This document shows positions 59,301 to 61,495 of a DNA stretch of 64,000 nt, one piece after another. The position numbers and the translations under genes are program-made. Origin of the DNA: Gonatopus flavifemur. Taxonomy: Eukaryota; Arthropoda; Insecta; Hymenoptera; Dryinidae. Location of the stretch: NCBI GenBank assembly GCA_018340375.1, contig JAFFJZ010000003.1, forward strand, positions 372,001 through 436,000, written 5' to 3'. A model generated the notes under the pieces. That model was given only the letters and a program-made list of their open reading frames with translations, did not search any database and was not told where the DNA came from. How positions within the stretch are numbered: the stretch's first letter is position 1; each line of letters opens with the position of its first letter.

Positions 59301-59990
59301 CTTTGAAATGGATGAATTGAGGGGATGTGTCGATTGTTCGTTATTCGACGATATAAGACTGATTGCTTTTAGATACTCAAAAGATACGTAATTTTGTAAT
59401 TATATTACAGAACCAGAGTGTTCAGTGTAGTCCTTAGACACGAGATTCGAATCATAACGAAATTCCACTAACGGGATCAAATTTTATATACATGAGCAAC
59501 AAATTATGCATCCCCATCCCATCCAGATTTGGTTGCTCGTGTGTACGTAATTTAGTAATGGTGAGGAGAATTATCGGTGTCACAAAATCCTTTCAACCTA
59601 TTTTAACTGTTTTACTTATCTCGCGTGCATTATATCAGTTATATAGTAATAATAAGAATATTGACGATAATGATAATAATTCTCAAACTACAAAGGAAAC
59701 AAATGTATTTTTTTTCTTGTATTGCAGAATCCGAGCAGGTCGTTGTTTCAACCCAAGCGGGGGCGGCGGGTTCAGTTGCAGGGGGCCCTCGGGGGTTGGC
59801 ACCCTCTCCTGCCTCCCCCTGGACCACATCCGCGACCCCCCCTGCAATCGCAACATCTCCTGTTACTACCTATTCTTCGTCTTCCCCTTCTTCTTCTTCT
59901 TCTCCTTCTTCTTCGCTGTCGCCTTCGATCTCTTCTCTTCCATTGGCCTCATCCGTCGCTGTTGCAGAATTTGACAAATCGGTGTTCCAG
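9088..59990 (+). CDS. Dys: Dystrophin, partial gene: 33 coding exons, both ends missing
   Basis: This is the gene-level entry; exons follow separately. The spliced segments give 8,804 coding bases (about 2,935 residues) with no in-frame stop, and all 32 junctions agree in phase with GT donors and AG acceptors. Order of parts, by residue of the partial chain: CH1 about 5-115, CH2 about 125-235, linker 236-285, spectrin repeats 286-605, hinge 606-655, repeats 656-1695, acidic non-spectrin insert 1696-2171, repeats about 2190-2815, Ser/Pro hinge 2816-2925, then the start of another repeat. Dystrophin is a cytoplasmic linker between F-actin and the membrane dystroglycan complex in muscle and neurons. 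Family identity is near certain from the CH domains and from MVVVVDE in the second rod exon. The start codon and the WW/EF/ZZ C-terminus are not in the window. The insert makes the protein longer than usual for the family. Confidence 0.95.
9627..10096. mobile_element. Element with GATGGGCGAT termini and ATCGATA-rich subtermini
   Basis: The ends GATGGGCGAT and ATCGCCCATC are perfect 10-bp inverted repeats, followed inward by ATCGATATTTT-type repeats on both sides. The middle third carries the dispersed sequence also found at 5420-5550, so the two may be nested or that block may be part of this family. Confidence 0.6.
9747..9875 (+). repeat. Dispersed repeat, forward copy
   Basis: It matches the reverse complement of 5420-5550 over about 130 bp with scattered substitutions. 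It is embedded within the inverted-repeat element at 9627-10096. Confidence 0.75.
10509..10711. mobile_element. Foldback MITE with about 80-bp arms
   Basis: The left arm running through GTGTAAAGTGTTAAACTTTG and TAGAATATTTAACATTCTAG is mirrored almost perfectly by the right arm; ends are CACAGTAAA / TTTACTGTG. The spacer is about 40 bp. Arm identity is high. Confidence 0.85.
11161..11253 (+). CDS. Dys: Dystrophin exon 2: CH1
   Basis: Bounded by GTTGTTGCAG and TAT|GTGAGT, this 31-codon exon encodes [20 protein letters not shown] followed by [11 protein letters not shown]. It carries the DLFxDLRDGxRLLxLLEVL core of the CH1 actin-binding domain. Phase 0 at both ends. Confidence 0.97.
11254..12540 (+). 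other. Intron 2 (1.3 kb)
   Basis: It contains the 430-bp foldback at 11904-12333; the rest is AT-rich with no recognised signal. Confidence 0.8.
11904..12333. mobile_element. 430-bp foldback element
   Basis: The arms pair across a small loop: GGCTAAACAATAAAATTGTAAA near 12080 with its complement near 12130, outward through CACTGCCCCGTGCACTTTGAATTT-like sequence, to ends TTACGGGGAC / GTCCCCTTAA. Arms of about 200 bp carry many substitutions, so it is older than the foldbacks at 10509 and 36101. Confidence 0.75.
12541..12618 (+). CDS. Dys: Dystrophin exon 3: CH1
   Basis: Twenty-six codons encode [20 protein letters not shown] then ILEQNN, the conserved CH1 segment around [10 protein letters not shown]. 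Acceptor CTTCACAG, donor AAT|GTAAGT, phase 0-0. Confidence 0.97.
12679..12771 (+). CDS. Dys: Dystrophin exon 4: end of CH1
   Basis: Thirty-one codons contain [20 protein letters not shown] and end in SIILHWQ, one of the most invariant parts of the dystrophin CH1 domain. The upstream intron is only 60 bp. Acceptor ACTTCCAG, donor CAG|GTTTGT. Confidence 0.97.
12780..12815. repeat. TATG microsatellite in intron 4
   Basis: An imperfect (TATG)n run (with GCATG and TATATG variants) fills about half of the 87-bp intron. Confidence 0.8.
12859..12948 (+). CDS. Dys: Dystrophin exon 5: CH1-CH2 linker and start of CH2
   Basis: Thirty codons encode [14 protein letters not shown] then [16 protein letters not shown]. 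The LLAWCRQ block opens the second CH domain. Acceptor CGCATAG, donor CGA|GTAAGA, phase 0-0. Confidence 0.97.
12949..13540 (+). other. Intron 5
   Basis: 592 bp, AT-rich. An 82-aa ORF reading out of exon 5 is simply the exon frame continuing past the donor. No repeat or RNA feature was recognised. Confidence 0.8.
13541..13739 (+). CDS. Dys: Dystrophin exon 6: CH2
   Basis: It encodes [20 protein letters not shown] and continues with [14 protein letters not shown], then [20 protein letters not shown]. The [13 protein letters not shown] and RPDLF motifs are diagnostic of CH2. It ends in phase 1 (GAA G|GTAATT); the next exon supplies AT for Asp. Acceptor GTTGTATTAG. Confidence 0.97.
13939..13962. 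repeat. TA microsatellite in intron 6
   Basis: An uninterrupted (TA)n run about 40 bp upstream of the exon 7 acceptor. Confidence 0.8.
14006..14163 (+). CDS. Dys: Dystrophin exon 7: end of CH2 and linker
   Basis: It encodes [20 protein letters not shown] then QSLPHSG, closing CH2 (PDKKSIMxYVxxLFQ), and a Ser/Thr/Pro linker with [16 protein letters not shown]. This linker corresponds to hinge 1 between the actin-binding region and the rod. Acceptor TTTTCAG, donor GAG|GTAAGT. Confidence 0.96.
14164..14886 (+). other. Intron 7
   Basis: 723 bp. It holds the hairpin at 14728-14775 and a looser ATGGAAGAAATA / TATTTCTTCCAT inverted pair near 14415-14455. A 155-codon reverse-strand ORF (14101-14568) overlaps exon 7 antisense and is rejected as a gene. 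Confidence 0.7.
14728..14775. repeat. Hairpin with about 18-bp stem
   Basis: GGGAAGATAGGTTCCCTT pairs with AAGGGAACCTATCCTTCCC around an 11-bp loop. It is probably the core of a small foldback element, since pairing continues weakly outside. Confidence 0.7.
14887..15285 (+). CDS. Dys: Dystrophin exon 8: linker and spectrin repeat 1
   Basis: 133 codons. It begins [20 protein letters not shown] (linker), then the first triple-helical repeat with [34 protein letters not shown] and [15 protein letters not shown]. The YQxALExVLxWLLxAED and LLNSRWExLR motifs match dystrophin repeat 1 of flies and vertebrates. Acceptor TTCTTCCAG, donor GAG|GTGAAT. Confidence 0.96.
15286..15650 (+). other. Intron 8
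   Basis: 365 bp of AT-rich sequence; nothing recognised. Confidence 0.75.
15651..16292 (+). CDS. Dys: Dystrophin exon 9: spectrin repeats 2 and 3
   Basis: 214 codons, two full triple-helical repeats. Repeat 2 runs from [20 protein letters not shown] through MVVVVDEDN to [24 protein letters not shown] with ERWxxICxW is unique to dystrophin repeat 2. Repeat 3 starts at [19 protein letters not shown] and ends at [19 protein letters not shown] tempting upstream ATG at 15642 lies in the intron; the acceptor is AATGTTTCAG and the donor AGA|GTAAGC. Confidence 0.97.
16416..16538 (+). CDS. Dys: Dystrophin exon 10: hinge
   Basis: 41 codons without a repeat pattern: [20 protein letters not shown], then acidic and Ser-rich sequence. 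Position after repeat 3 corresponds to hinge 2 of vertebrate dystrophin. Together with the first residues of exon 11 (ending KKRR) it resembles the KKRQ at the end of the vertebrate hinge. Acceptor GATCATAG, donor ACG|GTTTGT, phase 0-0. Confidence 0.85.
16539..16865 (+). other. Intron 10
   Basis: 327 bp, mostly the foldback at 16655-16747 and flanks. ORFs on both strands through it are symmetric consequences of the inverted repeat. Confidence 0.75.
16655..16747. repeat. Foldback in intron 10
   Basis: AATGGCAGGCAGAAACAGG pairs with the complement of TTGTTTCTGCCTGGCATTTT across about 50 bp. Confidence 0.7.
16866..17345 (+). CDS. Dys: Dystrophin exon 11: spectrin repeat 4, start of 5
   Basis: 160 codons. 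After [11 protein letters not shown] it reads [20 protein letters not shown], a helix A start, then helix C ending [20 protein letters not shown] and the next helix A ([20 protein letters not shown]). Conserved Trp at the usual helix A and C positions marks the repeats. The frame enters without an ATG requirement; the in-frame ATG at 16899 is internal. Acceptor TTTTTAG, donor AGG|GTGAGA. Confidence 0.94.
17346..18152 (+). other. Intron 11
   Basis: 807 bp. It contains a CT-rich stretch and the small CTCTCTTTATTATAAATAGAGAG palindrome near 17835-17860. ORFs of 60-86 aa are unsupported. Confidence 0.75.
18153..18313 (+). CDS. Dys: Dystrophin exon 12: rod
   Basis: It encodes [20 protein letters not shown], then helix C sequence ending [12 protein letters not shown], completing a spectrin repeat. 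It ends in phase 2 (AA|GTAAGC) with the Lys codon completed by A of exon 13. Acceptor CATTTCAG. Confidence 0.92.
18314..18635 (+). other. Intron 12
   Basis: 322 bp AT-rich intron; nothing recognised. Confidence 0.75.
18636..19003 (+). CDS. Dys: Dystrophin exon 13: spectrin repeat
   Basis: Reads (K)[17 protein letters not shown] at helix A and [20 protein letters not shown] at helix C, one complete repeat. Starts after TTTTTAG in phase 2 and ends in phase 1 (AAA G|GTAAGC). The sequence is less conserved than repeats 1-3, but the Trp spacing and phase continuity support it. Confidence 0.93.
19272..19624 (+). CDS. Dys: Dystrophin exon 14: spectrin repeat
   Basis: Reads (D)[18 protein letters not shown] through [20 protein letters not shown] to KKNDE, a complete triple-helical repeat with W in helices A and C. 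Open frame extends upstream of the acceptor (TTTTATAG) but is intronic. Donor GAA|GTAAGT; ends phase 0. Confidence 0.93.
19710..20144 (+). CDS. Dys: Dystrophin exon 15: spectrin repeat and helix A of the next
   Basis: 145 codons, beginning [20 protein letters not shown]; helix C is [20 protein letters not shown], then the next helix [21 protein letters not shown]. Acceptor ACTGATAG, donor GAT|GTGAGT, phase 0-0; preceding intron only 85 bp. Confidence 0.94.
20276..20428 (+). CDS. Dys: Dystrophin exon 16: spectrin repeat, helices B-C
   Basis: 51 codons: [20 protein letters not shown] to [13 protein letters not shown], closing the repeat begun in exon 15. The acceptor TTTTTGAAG is short of pyrimidines next to the AG. 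Donor CAG|GTACGT. Confidence 0.92.
20429..20964 (+). other. Intron 16
   Basis: 536 bp holding the TTAA-type foldback at 20523-20620; remainder AT-rich. Confidence 0.75.
20523..20620. mobile_element. TTAAGGGG foldback MITE
   Basis: 33-bp arms (20523-20555 and 20588-20620) pair with few mismatches; the left end is TTAAGGGGAAACGATCGC. The border is like that at 839-946 (TTAAGGGGATACGA), so the two are probably one family with different interiors. Confidence 0.75.
20965..21126 (+). CDS. Dys: Dystrophin exon 17: spectrin repeat, helix A
   Basis: 54 codons in phase: [20 protein letters not shown], then [20 protein letters not shown] and [10 protein letters not shown]. The latter block is typical of insect dystrophins. 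Only the acceptor ending GAGTAG (base 20964) keeps phase; a second AG at 20967-20968 would shift frame by 4 and hit a stop within about ten codons. The acceptor lacks a good pyrimidine tract, so the exact first residues are less certain than the body. Confidence 0.85.
21127..21766 (+). other. Intron 17
   Basis: 640 bp with the MITE at 21496-21673; otherwise AT-rich and featureless. Confidence 0.75.
21496..21673. mobile_element. TA-CACGGAGAAAAA MITE
   Basis: Ends TACACGGAGAAAAAT and ATTTTTCTCCGTGTA are perfect inverted repeats with TA at both outer edges. Inner ATAATCTGGATTATA forms a small palindrome. It is the clearest example of the terminal-signature superfamily. Confidence 0.85.
21767..22069 (+). 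CDS. Dys: Dystrophin exon 18: spectrin repeat
   Basis: 101 codons: [35 protein letters not shown], then [20 protein letters not shown] and a Cys-containing stretch to GQLKHCL. This closely resembles fly dystrophin in this part of the rod. Acceptor GCATTGTAG, donor TTG|GTAAGA, phase 0-0. Confidence 0.94.
22155..22298 (+). CDS. Dys: Dystrophin exon 19: rod
   Basis: 48 codons: [20 protein letters not shown] then [20 protein letters not shown] and MLKDLYNK. Amphipathic helix B-C of a spectrin repeat. Acceptor CCTTTTAG, donor AAA|GTATGT. Confidence 0.93.
22380..22550 (+). CDS. Dys: Dystrophin exon 20: rod
   Basis: 57 codons: [20 protein letters not shown], then [17 protein letters not shown] and [10 protein letters not shown]. 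It completes one repeat and starts the next. Acceptor CGTTTTAG, donor AGA|GTAAGT. Confidence 0.92.
22622..22804 (+). CDS. Dys: Dystrophin exon 21: rod
   Basis: 61 codons: [20 protein letters not shown] to [15 protein letters not shown]. Helix B-C of a repeat; the preceding intron is 71 bp. Acceptor TTCTTTAG, donor GAG|GTAACT. Confidence 0.92.
22805..23128 (+). other. Intron 21
   Basis: 324 bp AT-rich intron with no recognised element. Confidence 0.75.
23129..23242 (+). CDS. Dys: Dystrophin exon 22: spectrin helix A
   Basis: 38 codons: [20 protein letters not shown], then [17 protein letters not shown]. The [10 protein letters not shown] block is a typical spectrin helix A. Acceptor GATCAAG, donor AAG|GTAAGA. 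Confidence 0.92.
23340..23459 (+). CDS. Dys: Dystrophin exon 23: spectrin helices B-C
   Basis: 40 codons: [20 protein letters not shown] to [16 protein letters not shown], finishing the repeat opened by exon 22. Acceptor CCTAATAG, donor CAA|GTATGT, phase 0 at the end, immediately before the large insert exon. Confidence 0.93.
23460..24245 (+). other. Intron 23
   Basis: 786 bp, AT-rich. ORFs of 71-99 aa on both strands are not supported. No repeat was recognised. Confidence 0.7.
24246..25673 (+). CDS. Dys: Dystrophin exon 24: large acidic, non-spectrin insert (476 aa)
   Basis: A single 1,428-bp exon, phase 0 at both ends, splits the rod between repeats. It starts [16 protein letters not shown] and ends ENIAHLLDK. 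It has no triple-helix Trp pattern, and is rich in Ser, Asp, Glu and Asn with low hydrophobicity, consistent with intrinsic disorder. The patch [20 protein letters not shown] looks like a linear motif, and a second acidic tract ends near [11 protein letters not shown]. Acceptor ATTTTCACAG, donor AAG|GTAAAT. Because the length is a multiple of three and both flanking introns are phase 0, skipping would leave the rod in frame. No enzyme or binding domain was recognised. Confidence 0.88.
25968..26186 (+). CDS. Dys: Dystrophin exon 25: rod resumes
   Basis: 73 codons: [20 protein letters not shown] is still polar linker; [20 protein letters not shown] then starts helix A of a spectrin repeat and ends KDPSKRLE. 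Acceptor TCTTTGCAG, donor GAG|GTATTT next to a poly-T run. Confidence 0.93.
26359..26874 (+). CDS. Dys: Dystrophin exon 26: spectrin repeats
   Basis: 172 codons. Helix B-C of one repeat ([20 protein letters not shown], then [18 protein letters not shown]) and most of a second ([20 protein letters not shown] to [17 protein letters not shown]), followed by a Lys/Asp-rich tail. Acceptor ATTATACAG, donor TTG|GTGAGG, phase 0-0. Confidence 0.94.
26875..27665 (+). other. Intron 26
   Basis: 791 bp. A tRNA-like A-box stretch lies at 27160-27190 (see findings), and long T and A runs occur at 27405-27500. Nothing coding. Confidence 0.7.
27666..28303 (+). CDS. Dys: Dystrophin exon 27: spectrin repeats
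   Basis: 212 complete codons: [20 protein letters not shown] opens a repeat, helix C is [20 protein letters not shown], followed by a second repeat with [20 protein letters not shown] and [18 protein letters not shown]. [14 protein letters not shown] resembles fly dystrophin repeats. Acceptor TGTTTTAG; ends phase 2 (AA|GTAAGT). Confidence 0.95.
28304..29339 (+). other. Intron 27
   Basis: 1,036 bp of AT-rich DNA. No element or RNA recognised. Confidence 0.7.
29340..29487 (+). CDS. Dys: Dystrophin exon 28: rod
   Basis: Enters in phase 2 after TATCCATAG; the first A completes Lys. It encodes [20 protein letters not shown], then [20 protein letters not shown] and LSLIK. Donor AAG|GTGAGT. Moderate conservation; helix A of a repeat with an atypical loop. 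Confidence 0.9.
29488..30727 (+). other. Intron 28
   Basis: 1,240 bp. A short hairpin (ATTGGTGGTT / AACCACCAAT) lies at 29579-29603. Two reverse-strand ORFs (29627-29866, 79 aa; 29886-30245, 119 aa) follow each other; they are unrecognised and may be a decayed repeat. Confidence 0.6.
30728..30841 (+). CDS. Dys: Dystrophin exon 29: rod
   Basis: 38 codons: [20 protein letters not shown] then [18 protein letters not shown]. Coiled-coil-like heptads of a spectrin helix. Acceptor CATGTTGTAG, donor GAG|GTACTA. Confidence 0.92.
30912..31088 (+). CDS. Dys: Dystrophin exon 30: rod
   Basis: 59 codons: [20 protein letters not shown], then [20 protein letters not shown] with helix A Trp, ending EAVKTIT. 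Acceptor CATTTTTAG, donor ACG|GTAAAG; preceding intron 70 bp. Confidence 0.93.
31156..31263 (+). CDS. Dys: Dystrophin exon 31: rod
   Basis: 36 codons: [20 protein letters not shown] then [16 protein letters not shown]. Helix B of a repeat. Acceptor TTTTTCCAG, donor CAT|GTAAGT. Confidence 0.92.
31400..31540. mobile_element. 141-bp palindromic MITE, copy 2, in intron 31
   Basis: Same length and nearly the same sequence as 2469-2609, with identical 20-bp ends. It fills nearly half of the 328-bp intron and ends about 50 bp before the exon 32 acceptor. Confidence 0.88.
31592..31700 (+). CDS. Dys: Dystrophin exon 32: last repeat helix before the hinge
   Basis: 36 codons plus one base: [20 protein letters not shown] closes helix C, then [16 protein letters not shown] begins a polar hinge. 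Acceptor TTTGTTTTAG, donor CAA G|GTGAGT (phase 1), compatible with the next recognised exon 28 kb away. Confidence 0.93.
32180..32990. mobile_element. Large diverged inverted-repeat element with a nested MITE
   Basis: Left part (TTTCTGCAAAATCATGAATAA, TTTGGGACATTCTTTGCAGAC) and right part (GTCTGTATAGAATGTCTCAAA, CAGAGATTATGTATGG) are imperfect inverted copies. A separate TA-bordered MITE sits between them at 32536-32753. Part of the outer family recurs at 213-410. Confidence 0.55.
32536..32753. mobile_element. TA-CACGGAGAGAAA MITE nested in a larger element
   Basis: Ends TACACGGAGAGAAATTTA and (TAAATTTAACTCTACATA)TCTCTCTGTGTA are inverted. Inner ATTTACTATGA / TTATAGTAAAT pairing matches the family at 48571-48790, which shares AATTTACTATAAT-type blocks. 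Confidence 0.7.
35720..35860. mobile_element. Solo half of the 8479/44459 MITE family
   Basis: TATACAAGGAGAAAAATGATG then ATTACATTT and GAGATAAGTGAAAATACCAC resemble the left half of 8479-8744; the partner half is not seen. Confidence 0.4.
36101..36430. mobile_element. Foldback element with 127-bp near-identical arms
   Basis: Arms 36101-36227 and 36304-36430 are reverse complements with almost no mismatch (TTAGTATACGCATTTCCCAG at the outside, CCCAGTAAAAAGTTTT at the inside), around a 76-bp loop. Such identity implies very recent origin or ongoing gene conversion. No coding capacity. Confidence 0.9.
37918..37999. repeat. TA/TG microsatellite
   Basis: A long (TA)n tract with one C interruption, ending in GCGTGCGTGCGTGTG. 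Confidence 0.9.
39097..39107. repeat. Poly-G run
   Basis: Eleven consecutive G in AT-rich sequence. Confidence 0.8.
39596..39769. repeat. Foldback element
   Basis: Arms pair GGCTAACAGGGCAA with TTGCCCTGTTGGC inside and CGGCTTGTCGGAGATC with GATCTCTGCCAAGTCG outside. Partial divergence suggests an older insertion. Confidence 0.65.
41508..41699. mobile_element. MITE related to 49716-49930
   Basis: Shares TTTGGACCGTCCATATTTCATTA-like sequence and the right end TTTTTTCTCCGTGTA with the copy at 49716-49930; the left end (GATGGACCAAGC) lacks the terminal motif, so the element may be truncated there. Confidence 0.55.
41817..41838. repeat. Poly-T run
   Basis: About twenty consecutive T followed by ATTATTAAAAA. 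Confidence 0.7.
44459..44718. mobile_element. Foldback MITE, TA-CACG termini
   Basis: Long arms: ATAGTATAATTTTTACAACA and its complement TGTTGTAAAAATTATACTAT, with a loop around 44575-44605. The right end is TCTCTCCGTGTA, the left TACACGTAGAAA. Full-length relative of 8479-8744. Confidence 0.8.
44991..45151. repeat. Foldback element
   Basis: TGATCATCAGCGTTGCCAG and TTCCCTAGAAAAATCTTCAG on the left are mirrored on the right (CTGAAGATTTTTCTAGGGAA, CTGGCATCACTGGTGATCA), spacing about 75 bp. Confidence 0.8.
47163..47252. mobile_element. Solo right half of the 44459 MITE family
   Basis: CACAGTGTTGTAAAAATTAT, then CACTTATCCTGCTACTTTAG and a TTTTTTTCTCCGTGCA end match the right half of 44459-44718; the left half is missing. 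Confidence 0.6.
48571..48790. mobile_element. TA-CACTGA MITE
   Basis: Ends TACACTGAAAGGAATTTACA and TGTAAATTTCTCTCAGTGTA are inverted with TA borders. The interior is rich in AATTTACTATAA-type blocks as in 32536-32753. Confidence 0.75.
48853..48869. repeat. Poly-C run
   Basis: Seventeen consecutive C. Confidence 0.85.
49320..50155. repeat. Diverged tandem array, about 160-bp unit, interrupted by a MITE
   Basis: The block GTGGTATAAATTCCATCGCA-ATCGGATAA at 49381 recurs in altered form at about 49538, 49698 and 50065. The first spacings are about 158 and 160 bp; the last interval is 367 bp but shrinks to about 150 once the inserted MITE (49716-49930) is removed. Each unit also carries a GAAACTTATACGAGATCACT-like lead and a GATCGC block. 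About four units are visible. Confidence 0.7.
49716..49930. mobile_element. MITE inserted in the tandem array
   Basis: TACACGGAGAGAAAAGAATAG on the left and CTATACCAGTTTTCTCCTTGTG on the right; AGTAAAATATGGACAGAACAAAC pairs with GTTTGGTCCGTCCATATTTTACT. Unit sequence resumes right after it. Confidence 0.75.
50793..50961. mobile_element. TA-bordered MITE
   Basis: Left TATACGGAGATAAATATAATGG and right ATTTCTGTCAGTGTA resemble the superfamily termini; ATTCGTAAACTAGAACTATC pairs with the complement of GTTCTAGTTGACGAAT inside. Confidence 0.6.
51562..51576. repeat. Poly-G run
   Basis: Fifteen consecutive G. Confidence 0.85.
53103..53252. repeat. Inverted repeat
   Basis: GACGGTAGGGGGTGAATT pairs with AATTCCACCCTCTCCCGT; the centre has GTAGTCATTTCTAGTGATTAC. 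Weaker pairing extends outward to about 53060 and 53285. Confidence 0.65.
55279..55522. mobile_element. CACTGAGAG-ended MITE
   Basis: Ends CACTGAGAGAAAAAA and TTTTTTTCTCAGTG are inverted. Inside, AAGAAAATATTGGATTGA pairs with TCCAATCCGATATTTTCTT as a compact hairpin (55305-55348). Confidence 0.7.
56252..56317. repeat. ATG/GAT trinucleotide microsatellite
   Basis: Around 20 units of ATG with one GTG. Read on the reverse strand it gives a poly-His ORF, which is an artefact of the repeat. Confidence 0.95.
56771..56986. repeat. Two-copy direct tandem repeat, about 108 bp
   Basis: Units 56771-56877 and 56878-56986 share GG(T/A)TTCTCAAATAAC, GCCATGTTTGGCAG-TTAATGTTT and end TGCATTTCCTA / GGCATTTCCTA, with scattered substitutions. 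Confidence 0.85.
58942..59184. mobile_element. Long foldback MITE
   Basis: About 110-bp arms: TTACCTTGTAGGATGACAAC and CGCTTCGAGTCTTTAAATGG are mirrored on the right with few mismatches; centre ATTATAAGA...TCTTATAAT. Outer ends CACACGGAAAAAAG / CTTTTTTTCGTG resemble the superfamily termini. Confidence 0.85.
59728..59990 (+). CDS. Dys: Dystrophin exon 33: Ser/Pro/Ala-rich hinge
   Basis: Enters in phase 1 after TTGTATTGCAG: (E)[19 protein letters not shown], then Pro/Ala/Thr-rich sequence, a Ser tract from (TCT/TTC)n, and [16 protein letters not shown] at the end, which looks like the start of the next spectrin helix. Position after the preceding repeats matches hinge 3 of vertebrate dystrophin. 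It is GC-rich, unlike the surrounding DNA and other exons. Donor CAG|GTGAGT, phase 0. Two other frames across it are also open because of low complexity, but only this frame fits exon 32. A 160-codon ORF starting at 59492 is one of these shadows. Confidence 0.88.
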
Positions 59991-60076
59991 GTGAGTCCTG
60001 ATTTTATAATTCTTATTAAAATTATAATTTCATAAATTTATAAATGCGAAATATCTTATAAAATTGAGAAATTTCA

Positions 60077-60426
60077 ACACTGAGAAAAATGTGTTTCGTA
60101 GAATTAGCAATCACAGAATTTTTGGCATTTTATTGTTGGAAATGCAATAATTTTTGTTCTTATAGCAATACATGTTGTCTTGTTAACAATAGAATTGTCA
60201 ATTCAGCAATGTTAACGGTCATATTTTTACGATTTTTATTGTAGGTTGACATACGACAATGCTGAATTGTCACATATCAACCAGCAATAAAATTGCTGAA
60301 TTGACAATTTTATTGTTAATAAGACAACTATATATTGCTACAAGAACAAGAATTATTGTATATTCAACAATAAAATGTCAGCAATGCTCTCATTGCTAGT
60401 TCTACGAAACACATTTTTCTCAGTGA
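60077..60426. mobile_element. CACTGAGAAAAA foldback MITE, 350 bp
   Basis: Arms pair over most of their length: CACTGAGAAAAATGTGTTTC with GAAACACATTTTTCTCAGTG, and inside ACAATAGAATTGTCAATTCAGCA with TGCTGAATTGACAATTTTATTGT. Ends belong to the CACTGAGA type. Confidence 0.85.
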
Positions 60427-60656
60427 ATATTCTATAATTTCGGGTGCCTTCTTGAAATTTTATATTTTCAATCACATACAATGTTCTTGTGATTTATAAA
60501 ACATCATTCTATATTCTTGTGGATTATCTTGAAAAGTTGTAATCGAAAATTTACGAACCTTAGAATTGATCATCTCCGGAATGTAATGTCGGATCACATA
60601 TCTTCCATCCAATATGCTGCATTGAGAAAAAAAATCAGTAAATTTACCGGGAAATT

Positions 60657-60794
60657 CTTCGATGATTCAGGCAACAATTAACCTGGAAAAATTACCGGGA
60701 ATTTTGGTATCGAAGAGTGTGTTAAATTTCCCCAAGTTTGGGGACTTTTAACCACTCTGATTAGGTTAATTGCTTCTGGACAACTTCATCGAAG
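60657..60794. repeat. Foldback
   Basis: CTTCGATGATTCAGGCAACA and AATTAACCT pair with AGGTTAATTGCTTCTGG and CTTCATCGAAG across about 75 bp. Confidence 0.65.
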
Positions 60795-61367
60795 TAACTC
60801 CTACAGCGTAGAAGAAAAAATTCTTCGATCGAGAAGTCATTGAATCAAGAATCGAACGAATCCAATCCGATACTCCCTTCATTTGAGAGAATTTTCTTCC
60901 GATAAGAATCAATCCAGATTCAGATGGTCTGATTAAACTATAATGAACCGTAGGGTATAGGTCAATACAAATATCTATGAAAACTTTCCTATCAACATTT
61001 GTTGAACTTTGCGATAAGAAATCAGAATAGATCAAGCGATAAGGATATCGCGAAAAGTTTTGAAACATCAATTTCGCATTAAATTTCTTTTCCATTACAG
61101 ATATGATGGGATGATAAATTTATATCTCGGTTCGTATATTTTTATGATTAAAAGTATTGATATTCACATTTCTTGGAATTTATACGGTTTAATTAGTTGT
61201 GATATACCCTTAGGACATTTCAGTCCTGGTGCGTTGGAATATTTTTCGAATCATCATTTTCTCTATATACTTTTTATATTTGTCCTCATTTTCCAAGAAA
61301 ACAAGGAGATTGAGGTTTTACGTTTGGTGCTTGTTCGCATATTTCGCGATGGTGAGATGTCATATAT

Positions 61368-61495
61368 AGGGTTACCATCTCGAAATGAGGACACGATGTT
61401 CATTGGTCTATTGTTCTCGAACGGCCAATCATATCTGAGCTTTCACAAGACTTGACGAATGAACATCGTGTCCTCATTTCGAGATGGTAACCCTA
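61368..61495. mobile_element. AGGGTTACCA foldback MITE
   Basis: Perfect arms of about 37 bp: AGGGTTACCATCTCGAAATG outside and GGACACGATGTTCATT inside, mirrored at 61456-61494. Flanks TCATATAT / TCATAT may be remnants of a target duplication. Confidence 0.8.

Larger units (their letters stand above)
31701..59727 (+). other. Intron 32: 28-kb intron within the hinge
   Basis: No exon with spectrin-like sequence was found between phase-1 donor 31700 and phase-1 acceptor 59727. The content is AT-rich DNA with many foldback elements (listed), microsatellites, homopolymer runs and a diverged tandem array. Less AT-rich, CpG-bearing patches lie at about 35390-35620, 37530-37760, 40380-40620, 54700-54880 and 58560-58720; these could be regulatory or hold alternative first exons. 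ORFs up to 138 aa in this interval show no recognisable domain. Unlisted stretches longer than 300 bases contain nothing I can identify. Confidence 0.75.

Noticed and set aside
59492..59974. 160-codon forward ORF over exon 33
   Set aside because: Different frame from the one demanded by exon 32; produced by the low-complexity GC-rich exon.
61060..61455. 131-codon ORF
   Set aside because: Enters the foldback at 61368 and has no family resemblance; it does not match the expected next rod exon.
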